A stretch of DNA of 47,954 nt from Thermoanaerobaculia bacterium (GTDB taxonomy: Bacteria > Acidobacteriota > Thermoanaerobaculia > Multivoradales > JAHZIX01). Positions 1 to 8,397 of this stretch are shown piece after piece (positions within the stretch are counted from its first letter, which is position 1; every line of letters begins with the position of its first letter). The DNA is taken from NCBI GenBank assembly GCA_027069135.1, contig JALXFE010000399.1, positions 1 to 47,954 of the forward strand, given 5' to 3'. The position numbers and the translations under genes were made by a program. The notes under the pieces were generated by a model. The model ran no database searches and had not been told where the DNA came from. It saw only the letters and a list, made by a program, of their open reading frames with translations.

Positions 1-2
1 GT

Positions 3-566
3 TTTCTCTCAGTCCACCTTTCCGATGAGAACGCCGATGCCCTGCGTATCTTCGGGCGGTTGCTCTACGACAAAGTCGTCACCAGCCTTGAGGAACAGCG
101 TACGGAAGTCTCAGACCAAATCTATTTCCTGGATTTGAAGGCGTCGGTCTTGGATCTGATCAATGCCCGCGGGGTCCTGCAGATGCTCGCCCTGGCGGCC
201 GAGGAATTCAAGGTGGGGGCGCCGGTGGAGGAATTTAGTGCGGTGGCCCAGAAGGTCCAGAAGGTCTTGGGTGAGCTCATCGAGGAGATGGAAGCCGTGC
301 TCGCGGCGCACGCTTTCCTGGAGGATCCGGAGCTGCCGGCGGGATATTTGGAAGAAATGAACCGGAGAGACAATCTGAAGTTCGTGGGGAACATCCGGAC
401 CTACGCCGAGAACACCGAGGATGAGGAGGAGAAGAAGATCATGTTCGGGGTGCTCAAAAAGATCATGGCGGCGGAGTCGCAGAAGAACCCGAGCGGCGGG
501 AACGGGGCCGGGAAGAAGGCGAGCAGGGCCGGGCAGGAGGCCCGGAAGGGGACGAACGGGACATGA
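3..566 (+). CDS. Unrecognised protein, 3' part only (5' end outside window)
   Basis: The open frame runs in from the left edge without an in-frame stop, so only the last 187 codons are visible and the start lies outside the window. I do not recognise the family. The visible part is mostly predicted helix, rich in Glu and Leu, with no membrane segment, followed by a low-complexity basic tail of Gly, Lys, Arg and Ala over the last 30 or so residues. Such a tail could bind nucleic acid, but that is only a guess. It is convergent with nhaA, 154 bases away. A 7-bp inverted repeat (655-661 with 675-681) in the gap has no T-tract. Confidence reflects coding potential, not function. Confidence 0.7.
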   Translation, partial: FLSVHLSDENADALRIFGRLLYDKVVTSLEEQRTEVSDQIYFLDLKASVLDLINARGVLQMLALAAEEFKVGAPVEEFSAVAQKVQKVLGELIEEMEAVLAAHAFLEDPELPAGYLEEMNRRDNLKFVGNIRTYAENTEDEEEKKIMFGVLKKIMAAESQKNPSGGNGAGKKASRAGQEARKGTNGT

Positions 567-720
567 GGGAGGCGGCGCGATCCGATACCCTCGCGTCGGT
601 CCGTCGCTGACGGATCACCTACCCAAGAAAGGCATGGCGGGTACTGGTCCCGGCGCTACATCTGATAGCTACCCATGTAGCCGCAGACCCCTTATGGCCG
701 CCGTCTCGATCCCCAGTCCT

Positions 721-2004
721 TCAGTCTTCCGGGACCTTCGGCAGGCTACGGGAAAGAAAGATCAGGCCCACGATGGCCGAGAATACGGAAGCGGAGAGAA
801 CGCCCATCTTCGCCTGGTCCAAGCCCGAGCCGCCGCCGAAGGCCAGCGTCGCGATAAAGAGGGACATCGTGAAACCGATACCCGCCAACAGGCCGGTGCC
901 GGAGATCGCCGCCCAACCCACGCCCTTCGGTAAAGCAGCCCAGCCCATCCGAACCCCGATCCGGCAAGCCCCGACCACGCCGACCGCCTTGCCGACGACC
1001 AGGCCCAGGAAGGCGCCGAAGGAAACAGGAGCGAAGAGGGAGGCCTCCGGGCTCACAGTGAACCCCGCGTTGAAGAAAGCGAAAACCGGCATGATCGCAA
1101 AGGCAACCCAGGGTTCCAGGGAGTGCTCCAATTCATGGAGGGGGCTCTGGGCCTTGTCGATGAGCTTCTCCAAATGATCCAGCTCGACCTCCTCGTGCTC
1201 AAACTCATCGTCCTGGAACATCTTGGCGATGGCTTCCTTGACCTCCCGCGGCCGCATGGCGCGGCGCATGGGAACGGTGAACGCAAGGAGCACCCCGGCC
1301 ACTGTGGCGTGGATGCCGGACTCATGCATGAAGAACCACAGGACTCCGCCGATCACCAGATAGAACCAGAGGCTACGGCCGACGTAACGGCCATAAAGAT
1401 AAGCCACCACGAGGCAGGCGAGAGCGGCGAGCAGAGCGCCCACATGAATGTCCCCCGAGTAAAAGAGGGCGATGACCAAGACGGCGCCGAGATCATCGAC
1501 GATGGCCAAAGCCGTCAGGAAGACCTTGAGCCCGAGGGGAACCCGTTTCCCCAACAGGGCCATCACTCCGAGGGCAAAGGCGATATCCGTCGCCATGGGG
1601 ATCGCCCAGCCGTGAACTGATTCTCGCCCCCAATTGACCGCCACGAAGATCAGGGCCGGAACCACCATGCCACCGAGGGCAGCCAGAATTGGCAGGGCCG
1701 CCGCCCGGCGATCCTTGAGCTCTCCGGTGATCAGCTCCCGCTTGATCTCCAGCCCGACCAACAGGAAGAACAATCCCATGAGGCCATCGTTGACCCAATG
1801 CAGCAGGTCTTGGTCGAGACTCACCCAGTTGCCCACTTTCACGGCGATCTCTACCGATTTCCAGCTCTGGTAGAGATCCGCCCAACGGGAGTTGGCGATC
1901 ACGAAGGCAGAGACCGCGATAAACACGAGGAGTAGGCCGCTGAAGCTCTCCTTGCGAACGAAGCTCTCGAATAGACTCTTTTGCTGCGGGTTCTTGACGG
2001 ACAT
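721..2004 (-). CDS. nhaA: Na+/H+ antiporter NhaA
   Basis: This is an inner-membrane antiporter that exchanges Na+ (or Li+) for H+ and supports pH and sodium homeostasis. The 427-residue product is hydrophobic throughout. It has the NhaA signature around ATDIAFALGVMALLG (Asp140) and the tandem aspartates of AIVDDLGAVLVIALF (Asp170/Asp171), matching the ion-binding Asp133 and Asp163/164 of the E. coli protein in spacing. Length is near the family norm, with an acidic loop of about 35 residues in the middle. The frame could start earlier, but GGAGAGGAGAGGG lies just before the ATG at 2004, so that start is preferred. The gene reads in the same direction as moaB upstream, 117 bases away, and may share its transcript. 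Confidence 0.96.
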   Translation of the reverse strand: MSVKNPQQKSLFESFVRKESFSGLLLVFIAVSAFVIANSRWADLYQSWKSVEIAVKVGNWVSLDQDLLHWVNDGLMGLFFLLVGLEIKRELITGELKDRRAAALPILAALGGMVVPALIFVAVNWGRESVHGWAIPMATDIAFALGVMALLGKRVPLGLKVFLTALAIVDDLGAVLVIALFYSGDIHVGALLAALACLVVAYLYGRYVGRSLWFYLVIGGVLWFFMHESGIHATVAGVLLAFTVPMRRAMRPREVKEAIAKMFQDDEFEHEEVELDHLEKLIDKAQSPLHELEHSLEPWVAFAIMPVFAFFNAGFTVSPEASLFAPVSFGAFLGLVVGKAVGVVGACRIGVRMGWAALPKGVGWAAISGTGLLAGIGFTMSLFIATLAFGGGSGLDQAKMGVLSASVFSAIVGLIFLSRSLPKVPED

Positions 2005-2121
2005 CCCTCTCCTCTCCTTCATCACAGGCCGACGAGGTCTTGAGGCCCCGCCAAACCAAGTCTCTCTTGAAGCACCCCAGAAGGTTGCGCGGATTCTAGC
2101 AGCCTCCGCCAAGGACTTCTC

Positions 2122-2634
2122 TCAGCGGGCTCGCTCCCAAAGCAGATGGGGCAGCTCCGGCAAGATGAGACGCTCGAGAGCCAGGGAAACGGCATTGGGA
2201 GAACCGGGCATGGAGAAAACGAAGGTCTCGCCGATGAGACCTGCGACCGCTCGGCTGAGCATGGCGGGGCTGCCGATCTCCTCCCAGCTCAACATTCGAA
2301 AGAGCTCCCCGAAGCCGTCGAGGCGCTTGTCCAGGAGGCGACCGACCACCTCGATGGTCGTGTCCCGACGGGAAATACCCGTCCCACCGGTGGTCAGAAT
2401 CACCTCGATCTCCGGTGATGCCAACCAGGCGAGCAGCTGTCCCTCGATCTCGGTGGGCTCGTCGCGAACGATCTCGTAGGCGACGGCTCGATGCCCCGAG
2501 ACTTCCAAGCCCCGAAGGATCCGCCGCCCTCCGGTATCCGTGTCCGCAGTTCTGCTGTCGCTGATCGTCAATACCGCACAGCCGGCGGAGCGACCGGCCG
2601 CGGACCGCTTGTGGTGAAGGGCGGATTCACTCAT
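2122..2634 (-). CDS. moaB: Molybdenum cofactor biosynthesis protein MoaB/MogA family
   Basis: This is a soluble protein of the MoaB/MogA family, which adenylylates molybdopterin before molybdate insertion. The 170-residue product is the right length and shows the substrate-binding TTGGTG loop in ILTTGGTGISRRDTT, the TISDSR motif near the N-terminus, and FSMPGSP near the C-terminus. MoaB and MogA are hard to separate by sequence; MoaB is the better guess because of length. The start at 2634 is chosen because GGAGGT lies six bases upstream; a longer frame upstream has no such support. It is divergent from topA across 216 bases. A 15-bp palindrome (2665-2679, ACCCTCC-C-GGAGGGT) lies in that gap close to the likely moaB promoter. 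Confidence 0.92.
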   Translation of the reverse strand: MSESALHHKRSAAGRSAGCAVLTISDSRTADTDTGGRRILRGLEVSGHRAVAYEIVRDEPTEIEGQLLAWLASPEIEVILTTGGTGISRRDTTIEVVGRLLDKRLDGFGELFRMLSWEEIGSPAMLSRAVAGLIGETFVFSMPGSPNAVSLALERLILPELPHLLWERAR

Positions 2635-2850
2635 GATTAGACCTCCGAGAATATCGTAGCAAGGACCCTCCCGGAGGGTGGCCGGGGCGGATGTGGTTGA
2701 CCTCGCGAGCGTTTTTGACCACACTCTTGAGTCTCGTGGGACCGGAGGGGCTTTCTGACTCGCACCTCACGGCCCGAAAGAATAGGCCCAATAGCGCACC
2801 TCGCTGCCCCCCCGGCGAGGTCGACAAAACCTCATTGGAATTGAAAGTTT

Positions 2851-5502
2851 ATGACTTCACTCGTCGTCGTTGAGTCCCCCGCAAAAGCCAAGACCATCTC
2901 CCGTATCCTGGGGAAAGGCTACACCGTCGAAGCGAGTTACGGACATATCCGGGACCTTCCGGAAAAGGCCAACCAGATCCCGGAAAAGGTCAAGAAGGAA
3001 GCCTGGGCTCGCCTGGGGGTGAACGTCTCTCAAGACTTTGAGCCCCTCTACGTCATTCCTCAGGACAAGAAGAAGCACATCAAGAAGCTCAAGGACGCCC
3101 TCAAAGGTGCGGACGAGCTCCTTCTGGCGACGGACGAAGACCGGGAGGGAGAGAGCATCAGCTGGCATGTGGTCGAGGTGCTGAAGCCGAAAGTGCCGGT
3201 CCGGCGCATCGCCTTCCACGAAATCACCGACTCCGCCATCCACGAGGCCATCGCCAACCCTCGGGAGATCGACGAAAACCTCGTCCGAGCCCAGGAGAGC
3301 CGCCGCATCCTGGATCGCCTCTTCGGCTATCAGCTCTCTCCCCTGCTGTGGAAAAAGGTGCGCACCGGCCTATCTGCGGGCCGGGTTCAAAGCGTCGCCG
3401 TAAGGCTCTGCGTTCTGCGGGAACAAGACCGGAAGCGTTTTCGCTCCGCGGCCTATTGGGACGTAGAAGCCCAACTCGTCCACGATGGAAAACGATTCAC
3501 GGCAAAGCTGGTTCGCCTCCGCGGCGAGCGTCTGGCCACGGGCCAGGATTTCGACCCCGACACAGGAAAGCTCAAGGACGGGGCCAAGGGGCTTTGGCTC
3601 GAGAACCGCGAAGCGGCGGAAAAGGCCATCGCCGGGTGGTCGAGCCCGTGGAAGATCACCCGGGTGGAGGAAAAACCCTTCACCCGCCGCCCGGCCCCCC
3701 CGTTTACGACCTCCTCCCTGCAACAGGAAGCCAATCGCAAGCTTCGTTTCTCAGCCCGCCAGACCATGCGCGTCGCCCAACGCCTCTACGAAGGTGTTGA
3801 CATGGGCCAGGAAGACCGCGTCGGCCTCATCACCTATATGCGTACCGACTCCGTCACCCTGTCCAAGAAAGCCTTGGCGGATGCCCAGGACGTCATCAAG
3901 AAGCGCTACGGCAAGGAATACACGGAGGGTCCGCGGCAATACAAGACCTCTGCCAAAGGAGCCCAGGAGGCCCATGAAGCGATTCGCCCCTCCGAGCTTT
4001 CGCGGACACCGGATCAGCTGAAGGGAATCCTGGATCGCGACGAGCTGCGCCTCTACGAGCTGATCTGGAAACGTACCGTCGCCAGCCAGATGGCCCAAGC
4101 GCGGCTGCGTCGAACCGCCGTCGATATCACCGCGCCGGAGACTAGCCCGAGAAGCGGCCAAGGGAGTGGCGAAGGGACCTTCTCCGCTGCCGGGAAGAGC
4201 ATCGAATTTCCCGGGTTCCTGAGAGCCTACGTCGAAGGCTCGGACGATCCGACGGCAGAAATCGCCGATCAGGAGGTCCTGCTTCCGAACCTGACCCAAG
4301 GCCAGGAGATCTCCCCGGACCGAGCGGAGCCGTCCGGCCATGAGACCACCCCGCCGGCTCGCTTTACCGAGGCCAGCCTGGTCAAAAAGTTGGAGAGTGA
4401 AGGCATCGGTCGCCCCTCCACCTATGCCTCGATCATCGACACCATCCTGCGTCGGGGCTATGTCAACAAGCAGAACAACGCTCTGGTTCCCACCTTTACC
4501 GCCTTTGCCGTCACTTCCCTTCTAGAGGGTCATTTCCGCGATTACGTCGACACCCGCTTCACCGCCCGCATGGAGCAGCAGTTGGACGACATCGCCGATG
4601 GGGATCTCGACTGGAAGAAACACCTCCACAACTTCTACTTCGGCAGCGGCTCGCAGCGCTTAGGCCTCGAGCAGCAAATCGGCGTCGAGCAGGACCGCAT
4701 CGAGTATCCGGTCATCGAGGTCGGAGACCATCCGAGCACCGGGGTTCCCATCGTCGTCCGCGTGGGCCGCTACGGCCCCTACCTCCAGATGGAGCCCGAA
4801 GGCGGGGACCGGATCGTCGCCTCCATTCCGGAAGACACCGCTCCGGCGGACTTCACGGTGGAGGACGCCGTCAAGATCTTGGACCAGGCGCAGCAGGGAG
4901 CCCAGCCCCTGGGCCGGGATCCCGAGACGGGACTGGAGGTTCTACTGGCCCACGGTCGCTTCGGCGCCTACGTCCAATTGGGACCGACGCCGGAAAAGGG
5001 CTCCAAGGCTGCCAAACCGAAGCGAGCTTCCCTTCCCAAGGGGACGGCGGAGGAATCCGTCACCCTGGAGCAGGCCTTGCTCTGGCTGTCCCTGCCCCGG
5101 ACCCTGGGTGCTCATCCAGAGAGCGGCGACGAAGTCATCGCTACCTCGGGCCGGTTCGGTCCCTTCATCAAATGCGGCTCCGAAACCCGATCTCTCCCGG
5201 CGACAGACGATGTCTACTCTGTCCCCCTTAAACGAGCTTTGGAGCTTCTGGCCCAGCCCAAGCAAAGAGGCCGCGGCGCCAGCCGCACGGTGCTCAAAGA
5301 GTTCGGGAAGGATCCAAAGGGTGCCGCGGTGCAGCTCATCGACGGGCGCTACGGGCCCTACCTGACCAACGGCGAGCTCAACGCCTCGATCCCCAAGGGA
5401 ACGGATCCGGAGAGCCTGGATCTGGCGGCCGCCGTCAACATGCTGGCCGAGCGAGGCAAGGCTCCTAAACGAGGCCGCCGCAAAACGAAGCGGAAGAGCT
5501 GA
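2851..5502 (+). CDS. topA: DNA topoisomerase I (type IA)
   Basis: This type IA enzyme relaxes negative supercoils by cutting one strand through a 5'-phosphotyrosine link. The Toprim domain starts at the N-terminus (SLVVVESPAKAKTI) and carries the acidic motif TDEDREGE. The catalytic tyrosine is Tyr329 in GLITYMRTDS. The C-terminal third has no Cys4 zinc ribbons. Instead it has four GR(Y/F)GP/A(Y/F)-type repeats (GRYGPYLQ, GRFGAYVQ, GRFGPFIK, GRYGPYLT), the Topo_C arrangement used by many non-proteobacterial enzymes, and it ends in a Lys/Arg-rich tail. At 883 residues it is of normal size. The Shine-Dalgarno is weak. The stop is 28 bases before the M14 peptidase gene, so the two may be co-transcribed. 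Confidence 0.97.
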   Translation: MTSLVVVESPAKAKTISRILGKGYTVEASYGHIRDLPEKANQIPEKVKKEAWARLGVNVSQDFEPLYVIPQDKKKHIKKLKDALKGADELLLATDEDREGESISWHVVEVLKPKVPVRRIAFHEITDSAIHEAIANPREIDENLVRAQESRRILDRLFGYQLSPLLWKKVRTGLSAGRVQSVAVRLCVLREQDRKRFRSAAYWDVEAQLVHDGKRFTAKLVRLRGERLATGQDFDPDTGKLKDGAKGLWLENREAAEKAIAGWSSPWKITRVEEKPFTRRPAPPFTTSSLQQEANRKLRFSARQTMRVAQRLYEGVDMGQEDRVGLITYMRTDSVTLSKKALADAQDVIKKRYGKEYTEGPRQYKTSAKGAQEAHEAIRPSELSRTPDQLKGILDRDELRLYELIWKRTVASQMAQARLRRTAVDITAPETSPRSGQGSGEGTFSAAGKSIEFPGFLRAYVEGSDDPTAEIADQEVLLPNLTQGQEISPDRAEPSGHETTPPARFTEASLVKKLESEGIGRPSTYASIIDTILRRGYVNKQNNALVPTFTAFAVTSLLEGHFRDYVDTRFTARMEQQLDDIADGDLDWKKHLHNFYFGSGSQRLGLEQQIGVEQDRIEYPVIEVGDHPSTGVPIVVRVGRYGPYLQMEPEGGDRIVASIPEDTAPADFTVEDAVKILDQAQQGAQPLGRDPETGLEVLLAHGRFGAYVQLGPTPEKGSKAAKPKRASLPKGTAEESVTLEQALLWLSLPRTLGAHPESGDEVIATSGRFGPFIKCGSETRSLPATDDVYSVPLKRALELLAQPKQRGRGASRTVLKEFGKDPKGAAVQLIDGRYGPYLTNGELNASIPKGTDPESLDLAAAVNMLAERGKAPKRGRRKTKRKS

Positions 5503-5530
5503 AACGAAGCGATCCGGGAGACGGCGCCTC

Positions 5531-8227
5531 ATGGTTGGAATTCGAACGCTCTTTGCCGTCGGTGGGATGGCCCTCTGGCTATCCTCCGCAACCCTGTCTT
5601 ACGCGGCCCAGGATCGACCGCCGGCCTTGAGCGGTTACTTACCGCGCATCGCCTACGACCCGGCGGTCCCGACCCCACGCACCCTCCTGGGCCATGAAGT
5701 CGGCGAGTGGCACGTGCGCCACGATCAGCTGGTTCGCTATATGGAGGTCCTCGCGAGTGCCTCGTCCCGGGTCCGCCTCGAAGTTCAAGGCACCACCCAC
5801 GAAGGCCGTCCGTTGGTCCTCCTGACGATCACCTCCCCGGAAAACCAAGACCGTCTCGAAGATATCCGCCGAGCTCATCTGGAACGCTTGGAGCGCCGGC
5901 TACCGCCTCCCCCGGGAGAGGGCGCTCCGGCGGTGGTCTGGCTCGGCTACAGCATCCATGGGGATGAAGCCAGCGGCTCCAACGCGGCTCTCCTGGTGGC
6001 CTATCACCTGGCGGCAGCGCAAGATCCAGCGGTAGAGAGGCTCCTAGAAGAGACCGTAGTGCTCCTCGATCCGAGCCTCAATCCGGACGGCCTCGGCCGC
6101 TTCGCTCAATGGGCCAACAGTCATCGGGGGGCCCAACCGGCAGCCTCGGTGGAACACCGGGAACATCATCAAGTCTGGCCCGGAGGCCGCACCAACCACT
6201 ATTGGTTCGATCTCAATCGGGATTGGCTCCTCTTGCAGCATCCGGAGTCCCAGGCCCGCATGAAGACCTTTCAATCCTGGCGACCTCATCTTTCCGGTGA
6301 TTTTCATGAAATGGGCGGCGACGCCACCTACTTCTTTCAGCCCGGCGTTCCCCGGCGCATGAATCCCCTGATTCCTGCCGAGAATCTGGAGCTCACCCGC
6401 CGCGTCGCCGCCTTCCACGCCCGGAGCTTCGACCGTCGAGGCGTCGCCTACTTCACCGAGGAGCAATTCGACGATTTCTATCCCGGTAAGGGCTCCACCT
6501 ATCCGGACCTCAATGGCACCATCGGCATCCTCTTCGAGCAGGCCAGCGCCCGCGGCCATCGCCAAGACACAGCCCACGGCCTCCTGACCTTCGAGCAGGC
6601 CATCCACCACCACTTCCTGACCTCCCTTTCGATGCTTGAAGCCGCCCAGGAGCTTCGAAGGGACCTTGAGACCTACCAAGAGGGCTTTGCCACCGATGCC
6701 CTCGCAGCGGCGAAGCAGGATCCCGTCGCCGGATGGGTCTTCCGCTTCCCCGGCGATCACCACCGCCGGTACGTGCTCCTCGATCTCCTCCTGCGCCACC
6801 ACCTGGTGGTCCGTCCGCTGACAGCGGACCTGACCCTCGGAGCTCGACGATTCGGAGCCCTGGACTCCTACTTCGTCCCCTCGGATCAGCCCGGCTACCG
6901 TCTCGCAAAAACGATCTTCGAGACCCGCACGGACTTCGCCGTCTCGACTTTCTACGACGTCTCCACTTGGAATTTCGGCTACGCCTTCGGCGCCCAATGG
7001 GCTCCGGTGCCCCGCAAACAGGCTCCAAGAACCGGCCCTAAGGTCGAGACCGCAGTCCCCTACCGCGGCAGAGTGCTCGGCCGGGGGAGCTATGCCTTCG
7101 CTGTCCAAGGTAGCGCCTACTACTCCCACCGACTGCTCGATCGGGCTCTCGAAGCCGGCTACCCGGCACGGGTGGCCACCCGGCCCTTCGAGGCGAAGGT
7201 CGGAGGAGAGAGTGTGCGTTTCGAGCCCGGCAGCCTGGTCTTTCCGACCGGCTCGGGTATTTCTCCGGACCCGTTGAAGACGCTGCTCCGGCAACTCGCA
7301 GCCGAGACCGGGATGGATGTTTTCGCCCTCTCCTCAGGTCTGACGCCCCGGGGGAGCGACCTCGGCAGCCCCCATCTCAAGCCGGTGAAGCGGCCCCGGC
7401 CGCTCTTGGTCGTGGGAGACGGAATTTCTCCCTATGACGTGGGGAGCGTCTGGTATCTCCTGGACTTTCGCTTCCGACTGGAAATACCCCTGGTGGAAAA
7501 ACGGCGGCTTCCCAAGATGGATCTGCGCACCTTTACCCACCTGATCCTGGTACCCGGAGACTACAAATCCCTCGAAGGCAAACCGGCCGAGGCCCTGCGG
7601 CGGTGGATTCAAGACGGAGGTACCGTCATCGCCACCCAGGGAGCCGCGGATTGGGCGGCAAAACATCTTCTTCGGGATCCGGAGGAAGCAGAAGTCGCCG
7701 ACCCCGGGCGCTCCGCTGCCGTCCTGGCCGTCTCGAAATCCGTGCCCTCTCCGGGAGACGAAGTTTCCACCAAACCCGAGGTGCCCCGGCGGGTTTACGG
7801 TGAGTTCGAAAAAGAAAAACAGGCCCAGAGGATCAGCGGTGCGATCTTCGAGGCGGAGTTGGACCGCACCCACCCTCTAGCCTTCGGCTTTACCGAGGAC
7901 CGCGTCGCCCTCTTCCGCAATACCGCGAAGGTCCTCGAAGCGAGCTCCAACCCCTACGAGAATCCCATCGTCTTCACCGACAAGCCCCTCTTAGCCGGCT
8001 ACGCTTCCCCGGAAAATCTGAAAAAACTCGCTGGCAGCGCCGCCGTCGTCACGACCCGCATGGGCCGCGGATCGATCATCCGCATCGGCTGCGATCCGAG
8101 CTTTCGCGGCTTCTGGTACGGCACGGACCGATTGCTCCTCAACGCCCTCTTCTTCTCCTCCGCCATTGAGGAGACCCCTCCACCGGAGAAGTGGAATGGA
8201 GAACGAGGCTCCTCGGTCGTGGATTGA
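5531..8227 (+). CDS. Secreted M14-family zinc carboxypeptidase-like protein
   Basis: An 898-residue exported protein with a Sec signal (hydrophobic residues 5-24, cleavage likely near TLSYAAQ). The M14 metallopeptidase domain follows at about 50-380. Zinc ligands visible are His143 and Glu146 in SIHGDEASG and His259 in GDFHEMGG; NPDGLGR fits the substrate-binding loop. The second half (about 400-890) resembles the extra C-terminal region of large M14-like proteins of soil and marine bacteria, with a Rossmann-like stretch near RPLLVVGDGISPYDVGS. It probably degrades peptides outside the cytoplasm to feed the cell; the exact substrate is unknown. GGGAG lies 11 bases before the ATG. It follows topA closely, but the functions are unrelated. 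Confidence 0.9.
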   Translation: MVGIRTLFAVGGMALWLSSATLSYAAQDRPPALSGYLPRIAYDPAVPTPRTLLGHEVGEWHVRHDQLVRYMEVLASASSRVRLEVQGTTHEGRPLVLLTITSPENQDRLEDIRRAHLERLERRLPPPPGEGAPAVVWLGYSIHGDEASGSNAALLVAYHLAAAQDPAVERLLEETVVLLDPSLNPDGLGRFAQWANSHRGAQPAASVEHREHHQVWPGGRTNHYWFDLNRDWLLLQHPESQARMKTFQSWRPHLSGDFHEMGGDATYFFQPGVPRRMNPLIPAENLELTRRVAAFHARSFDRRGVAYFTEEQFDDFYPGKGSTYPDLNGTIGILFEQASARGHRQDTAHGLLTFEQAIHHHFLTSLSMLEAAQELRRDLETYQEGFATDALAAAKQDPVAGWVFRFPGDHHRRYVLLDLLLRHHLVVRPLTADLTLGARRFGALDSYFVPSDQPGYRLAKTIFETRTDFAVSTFYDVSTWNFGYAFGAQWAPVPRKQAPRTGPKVETAVPYRGRVLGRGSYAFAVQGSAYYSHRLLDRALEAGYPARVATRPFEAKVGGESVRFEPGSLVFPTGSGISPDPLKTLLRQLAAETGMDVFALSSGLTPRGSDLGSPHLKPVKRPRPLLVVGDGISPYDVGSVWYLLDFRFRLEIPLVEKRRLPKMDLRTFTHLILVPGDYKSLEGKPAEALRRWIQDGGTVIATQGAADWAAKHLLRDPEEAEVADPGRSAAVLAVSKSVPSPGDEVSTKPEVPRRVYGEFEKEKQAQRISGAIFEAELDRTHPLAFGFTEDRVALFRNTAKVLEASSNPYENPIVFTDKPLLAGYASPENLKKLAGSAAVVTTRMGRGSIIRIGCDPSFRGFWYGTDRLLLNALFFSSAIEETPPPEKWNGERGSSVVD

Positions 8228-8397
8228 GAACAAGCCTCCAGCTGGACGAAGTCCGGCAAGCCGATCTCCCTTCGCCGTTCGATTTTCTACTTCAGACCTG
8301 AATCCTTGCGTCTGCTTCTCCGACGATTCTCAGCCGTGGCATACTGTCTTCTCTACGATCCTGAATCCACAGTGATTGCTTCTTTGGAAGACGGAGC

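Noticed and set aside
655-681. GCTACAT/ATGTAGC hairpin as a terminator
   Set aside because: Seven base pairs with a 13-base loop and no T-tract on either strand; too weak to call.
2697-2743. TTGACC boxes as a topA promoter
   Set aside because: Two TTGACC sites occur, but no acceptable -10 hexamer lies 16-18 bases downstream of either.
6044-7294. Long minus-strand open frame of 416 codons
   Set aside because: It lies wholly antisense to the M14 peptidase gene, whose motifs are intact. Its composition reflects GC-rich third codon positions, and it has no recognisable domain.
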